From: Lysobacter sp.
Lineage (GTDB): Bacteria; Pseudomonadota; Gammaproteobacteria; Xanthomonadales; Xanthomonadaceae
Assembly (NCBI GenBank): GCA_008015835.1
Contig: SSGH01000028.1
Span: 62,001-126,000, forward strand
Direction of reading: 5' to 3'
DNA length: 64,000 nt
Shown: positions 61,332-64,000 of the stretch, piece by piece
How the letters are laid out: every line of letters begins with the position of its first letter
Numbering within the stretch: the first letter of the stretch is position 1
Translations under genes and position numbers: made by a program
Notes under the pieces: model-generated
Database searches by the model: none
The model's input: only the letters and a program-made list of their open reading frames with translations
Told to the model about the DNA's origin: nothing

Positions 61332-63587
61332 ATGTCAATGGCAATCGTGGAGTTTTTAAAGGCGATTCTGGTGAGAGTTACGGCAGCATTATCATTTAGG
61401 GCTATTTCATCGCTTAGCTTTTCAGACATAACTTCGTATGGGCGCTACAAAAGAAGGCTCAGACGGCGTCTTTCTGAAATGCCCTTTCTTTATCAAGAAA
61501 TAAAACTTAGCTCTGATTCCGATTATGTTGAGCTCAAGCTTATAACCAAGTCAGATGATAAGTACTCATTTAAAAAAGGCTCAAGCAGTGGATTCGGGGA
61601 GATAAAATTTCAAGAATATAAAAAAGCGATTGTCTTCGGTTTTGGGGGGTACGGGAAAAGCACTCTGTTCAGGAATCAAGTGCTGAGGTCTATCGAATGG
61701 AAAGGATTAAAAAAATTTCTTTTTGGAGAAAAGATATTGCCAGTTTTCGTGGCATTAAAGACAGTGAAAATTGGCCAAGAGCATCCGATTCTAGACGCAA
61801 TACAATCATCTGACCCGTATCTTAAAGGAGGGGCTGGCGTTAGGAGGCTTGTGCATGCATCTCGTCGCGGAACTCTTCGGGTTTATCTGGATGGTTACGA
61901 TGAAATGCCATACATTGGCGGGTTTGACCAGATTAAGAAAGAATTAGAAATAATCCTTGGTGAAGGAGGCGAGGGGTCGAGGTACGGCCTGAGAAAAACA
62001 TCTGATTTAGGGCAGCGTGATTTAATTGCAAAACGGCCAAGAGAATATAATGCTTTAAGGCAGGCTAGGGTTTATCTGAGCACAAGAAAAGAATTCTTCG
62101 ATTTTTATCCGTTAGATCATGATCGAGACGTTCAGCACTGGGTTGTGCTAGGAATAGGTGATAGAAGAGCCGAGCTCGTAGAAAAGGTATTCGAGAAATT
62201 CAGAGGTAAGGGTAATGCGGCTAAACCGATGAATCTCGACGCTGAATTTTTTCTGCAGGAAATGACAATAAGGGGCGGGGAAGAGATAGTAAAAATGTCC
62301 CATAGCCCACTTTTTCTAACTGTAATGTGCGTTGTCTATATAGCGCAAAAGAGTGCAGGAAAGGATCTTGAAGTCTTTTCATATGGAGCTCGCCAGCTTA
62401 TATCTACATTTATTGATCTGCTGATTAAAGGTCTAGACGAATACAAGTCTCGAGAAATTACTTACTCATCTTCATCTGAGGCAATGCGACAAAGAAGATC
62501 ATTGTTTCCTGAAGAAAAAAGAGAGTTCTTGCGCTATTTGGCTTTTAGATACTATGCAGAATCTCTAAGTATCTTTAGTGAGGAGGATTTAAACGAAAAA
62601 GCAAGGAAGTATGTGACAAATTATTCCTGCAGCAAGAATTCTGATGAAATTATTCGGGGATTAAAGTCGGTAGACCCAACAGCTAACATTGTTAAGCAGA
62701 TCATCAGTTCAGGGTTGTTGGTTGTAGTGGATAAAAGAGAATCGCAACGACTTTTTGATTTTCCTCATAAGAGATTTCGGGAGACGTTAGCTGTTGAATA
62801 TTTTGATGATGACGAAAGAGTGCGTGAAATAATCAGAATGGCAGGAAATAGTGCTTATTTCGAGATTATTACTTCTTTTGTTAGCCAAGCTGAAAGATCT
62901 GGTGAAGTGCTTAGGGCTATAGCGGAAAAAGCCAGGTCAGGAGAAGGAGATGGGCTTGGGTCTTTGATTGGTGAAATATTAACTGCAGTCTCCCCCAAGA
63001 AAGCTAAGATATTTTTATCTGATCTGCTCAGTGGGGCTGAGGCAAAAAAAATCTGCGCCTTGCCTTTATCAATTTTGGATTTCATGCCCCCTTACGATTA
63101 CACGCCAGATATCATAATTTCACGTTTTGAGCGTGAACTAATCTCTGGTGATGCCGACGGTGTAATTTTTTGGTCAGTAATTGCTTATCGTGTTGATCCA
63201 GTTAAGTCAGTGGAAACTGTCAAGAAATTAAACCCGGTTACAGTGGGTATACATCGTTACGCGGCATTGTACCTAACCGTGCAAAATAGTCTCTTTGATG
63301 AAGTTGGCTTGGCTACGTTTGAAGGCTTAATGAAAATTGCTTCAAAAAATGATCTTGAAAGACAGTTCCTTGTTGCAATATATGACGCGCACTACAGCAG
63401 GCTGGATGCTGAAAAGAAATTGCTGTTTGATTCTGCTGTCTCCAACGTTCGAGATAATGAGCTGTCCATATTTTATGATTTTTTAAGTTTACATTACTCC
63501 GGTAATTTGGTTCCAAAAGCCTTTCGATCAGAGATTGAGTCAATCAAGTATTTTTGGAGGTTCAGAAAAATCTGGTTTGATAGATAA
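61332..63587 (+). CDS. NACHT-type STAND ATPase, candidate anti-phage defence protein
   Basis: A 751-residue protein encoded by AT-rich DNA. The NTPase core is clear: VFGFGGYGKSTLF at residues 102-113 (Walker A, Lys109) and VYLDGYDEM at 184-192 (NACHT Walker B, Asp187, Asp190, Glu191). SPLFLTVMC and DFPHKRFRETLAVEYF match the downstream NACHT winged-helix part. The C-terminal 230 residues look like helical repeats, a possible sensor. The N-terminal 100 residues have a hydrophobic stretch (MSMAIVEFLKAILVRVTAAL) and no nuclease motif, so the effector is unknown. ATG codons at 61332 and 61338 both fit. Bacterial NACHT proteins of this layout have anti-phage activity; that role here is inference. 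Confidence 0.8.
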   Translation: MSMAIVEFLKAILVRVTAALSFRAISSLSFSDITSYGRYKRRLRRRLSEMPFLYQEIKLSSDSDYVELKLITKSDDKYSFKKGSSSGFGEIKFQEYKKAIVFGFGGYGKSTLFRNQVLRSIEWKGLKKFLFGEKILPVFVALKTVKIGQEHPILDAIQSSDPYLKGGAGVRRLVHASRRGTLRVYLDGYDEMPYIGGFDQIKKELEIILGEGGEGSRYGLRKTSDLGQRDLIAKRPREYNALRQARVYLSTRKEFFDFYPLDHDRDVQHWVVLGIGDRRAELVEKVFEKFRGKGNAAKPMNLDAEFFLQEMTIRGGEEIVKMSHSPLFLTVMCVVYIAQKSAGKDLEVFSYGARQLISTFIDLLIKGLDEYKSREITYSSSSEAMRQRRSLFPEEKREFLRYLAFRYYAESLSIFSEEDLNEKARKYVTNYSCSKNSDEIIRGLKSVDPTANIVKQIISSGLLVVVDKRESQRLFDFPHKRFRETLAVEYFDDDERVREIIRMAGNSAYFEIITSFVSQAERSGEVLRAIAEKARSGEGDGLGSLIGEILTAVSPKKAKIFLSDLLSGAEAKKICALPLSILDFMPPYDYTPDIIISRFERELISGDADGVIFWSVIAYRVDPVKSVETVKKLNPVTVGIHRYAALYLTVQNSLFDEVGLATFEGLMKIASKNDLERQFLVAIYDAHYSRLDAEKKLLFDSAVSNVRDNELSIFYDFLSLHYSGNLVPKAFRSEIESIKYFWRFRKIWFDR

Positions 63588-63605
63588 AGGCTTTGCTGTA
63601 TATCA

Positions 63606-63725
63606 GACTAACCCCGCCATCTTCGCCGCACAAATGAAGCCATTCTCGCTCAACCCGACGGCATCGTAGGTCGAAAAGCGCGCGGCCCAGCGGTCTTAGT
63701 GAACGCCAAGTGCGGGGTTATAGTC
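63606..63725. repeat. Imperfect inverted repeat of 120 bases downstream of the NACHT gene
   Basis: GACTAACCCCGC (63606-63617) pairs with GCGGGGTTATAGTC (63712-63725), with two extra bases in the right arm. The arms flank about 94 GC-rich bases. The layout recalls an integron attC site (core resembling RYYYAAC and GTTRRRY), but the core match is imperfect and no integrase is seen. It could also be a terminator or a relic of insertion. Confidence 0.4.
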
Positions 63726-63825
63726 TTCTCGGTGAGCGATGAAGACAGATGCGTTGGCGAAGGCCGTGGTACGTAGAAGCTATCTCAAAATCGAAATCTG
63801 ACGAAAACTGCTGCAAAATAGCGGG

Positions 63826-64000
63826 ATGGTGAAGATTTCAGACATGCACTGGGACCGGATCAGGCATCACTTTCCGGAGGAGAACATCCCGACGAGCGGC
63901 CGGGCCGCAAGCCGGTGCCGGCACGTCGGGTGCTCGATGCGGTGCTGTGGGTGCTGAAGACCGGCGCGCAGTGGCACATGCTCCCGCAGTCGTACCCGAA
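63826..64000 (+). mobile_element. Start of an IS5-type transposase gene, frameshifted and cut by the window end
   Basis: From ATG 63826 the frame reads MVKISDMHWDRIRHHFPEEN, the usual start of an IS5-family (IS427/IS1031-like) transposase, then runs to a stop near 63954. In the next frame, from about 63880, the expected continuation DERPGRKPVPARRVLDAVLW follows, then VLKTGAQWHMLPQSYP to the window end. One base is missing near the run of C at 63877-63879 relative to an intact gene, so it is a pseudogene or a sequencing error. The left inverted repeat is not identified with certainty; it may be near 63775 (GAAGCTATCTCAAAA). Confidence 0.75.

Overview
The window looks like a chromosomal segment of a high-GC gammaproteobacterium of the Xanthomonadaceae/Lysobacteraceae group. 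The reasons are the GC-rich codon use, the rpsF-rpsR-rplI-dnaB-alr order, the divergent rne/rluC pair, DUF4785 and TIGR02453-type proteins, a secreted GH25 lysozyme, and an effector that appears to carry the XVIPCD tail of the Xanthomonadales killing type IV secretion system. This assignment rests on gene content only; no 16S or other marker is in the window.

Layout. (1) 1-7.4 kb: the 3' end of an NAD-glutamate dehydrogenase gene, a secreted lysozyme, NAD kinase, two small secreted or membrane proteins, a B12-binding radical SAM protein, a cytosolic 5'-nucleotidase, and an AT-rich small gene. (2) 7.4-28.6 kb: a nearly unbroken minus-strand run. It holds a secreted esterase with a DUF4785 protein, exonuclease I, a full set of lower kynurenine-pathway genes (kmo, kynU, 3-hydroxyanthranilate dioxygenase, ACMS decarboxylase, aminomuconate-semialdehyde dehydrogenase, RidA-type deaminase), Nei glycosylase, two PilZ proteins, an SDR, TraX, a PaiB-like protein and asnS. 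A beta-carbonic anhydrase and an SbtA-type bicarbonate permease are threaded through the kynurenine genes by stop/start overlaps, close to the enzyme that releases CO2. (3) 28.8-42.5 kb: an IscA-like protein, a DUF885 protein, the ribosomal protein operon, dnaB (with a DnaA-box-like site upstream), a two-gene minus-strand insert, alr, photolyase, a wax ester synthase/DGAT, a LysR regulator and tRNA-Ser(TGA). (4) 42.5-46.9 kb: an accessory segment with an LRR-DUF1963 fusion and a lipoprotein/lipase pair that looks like an antibacterial effector with its immunity protein. (5) 46.9-53.9 kb: a complete cyanophycin locus (isoaspartyl dipeptidase, cyanophycinase, cyanophycin synthetase and a second Mur-ligase-only synthetase homologue). 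(6) 54-61.3 kb: an M28 peptidase, a GacA/UvrY-type response regulator, RNase E and RluC. (7) 61.3-64 kb: an AT-rich island with a NACHT-type STAND ATPase (candidate anti-phage defence), then the frameshifted start of an IS5-like transposase cut by the window edge.

Two AT-rich genes (6954-7415 and 61332-63587) sit directly behind housekeeping genes and differ sharply in composition from everything around them, which suggests recent transfer. Several families of inverted repeats occupy the intergenic gaps. The strongest candidates for new biology are the NACHT ATPase, the lipase/lipoprotein pair, the carbonic anhydrase plus bicarbonate permease inside the kynurenine operon, and the ATP-grasp-less synthetase homologue in the cyanophycin locus.
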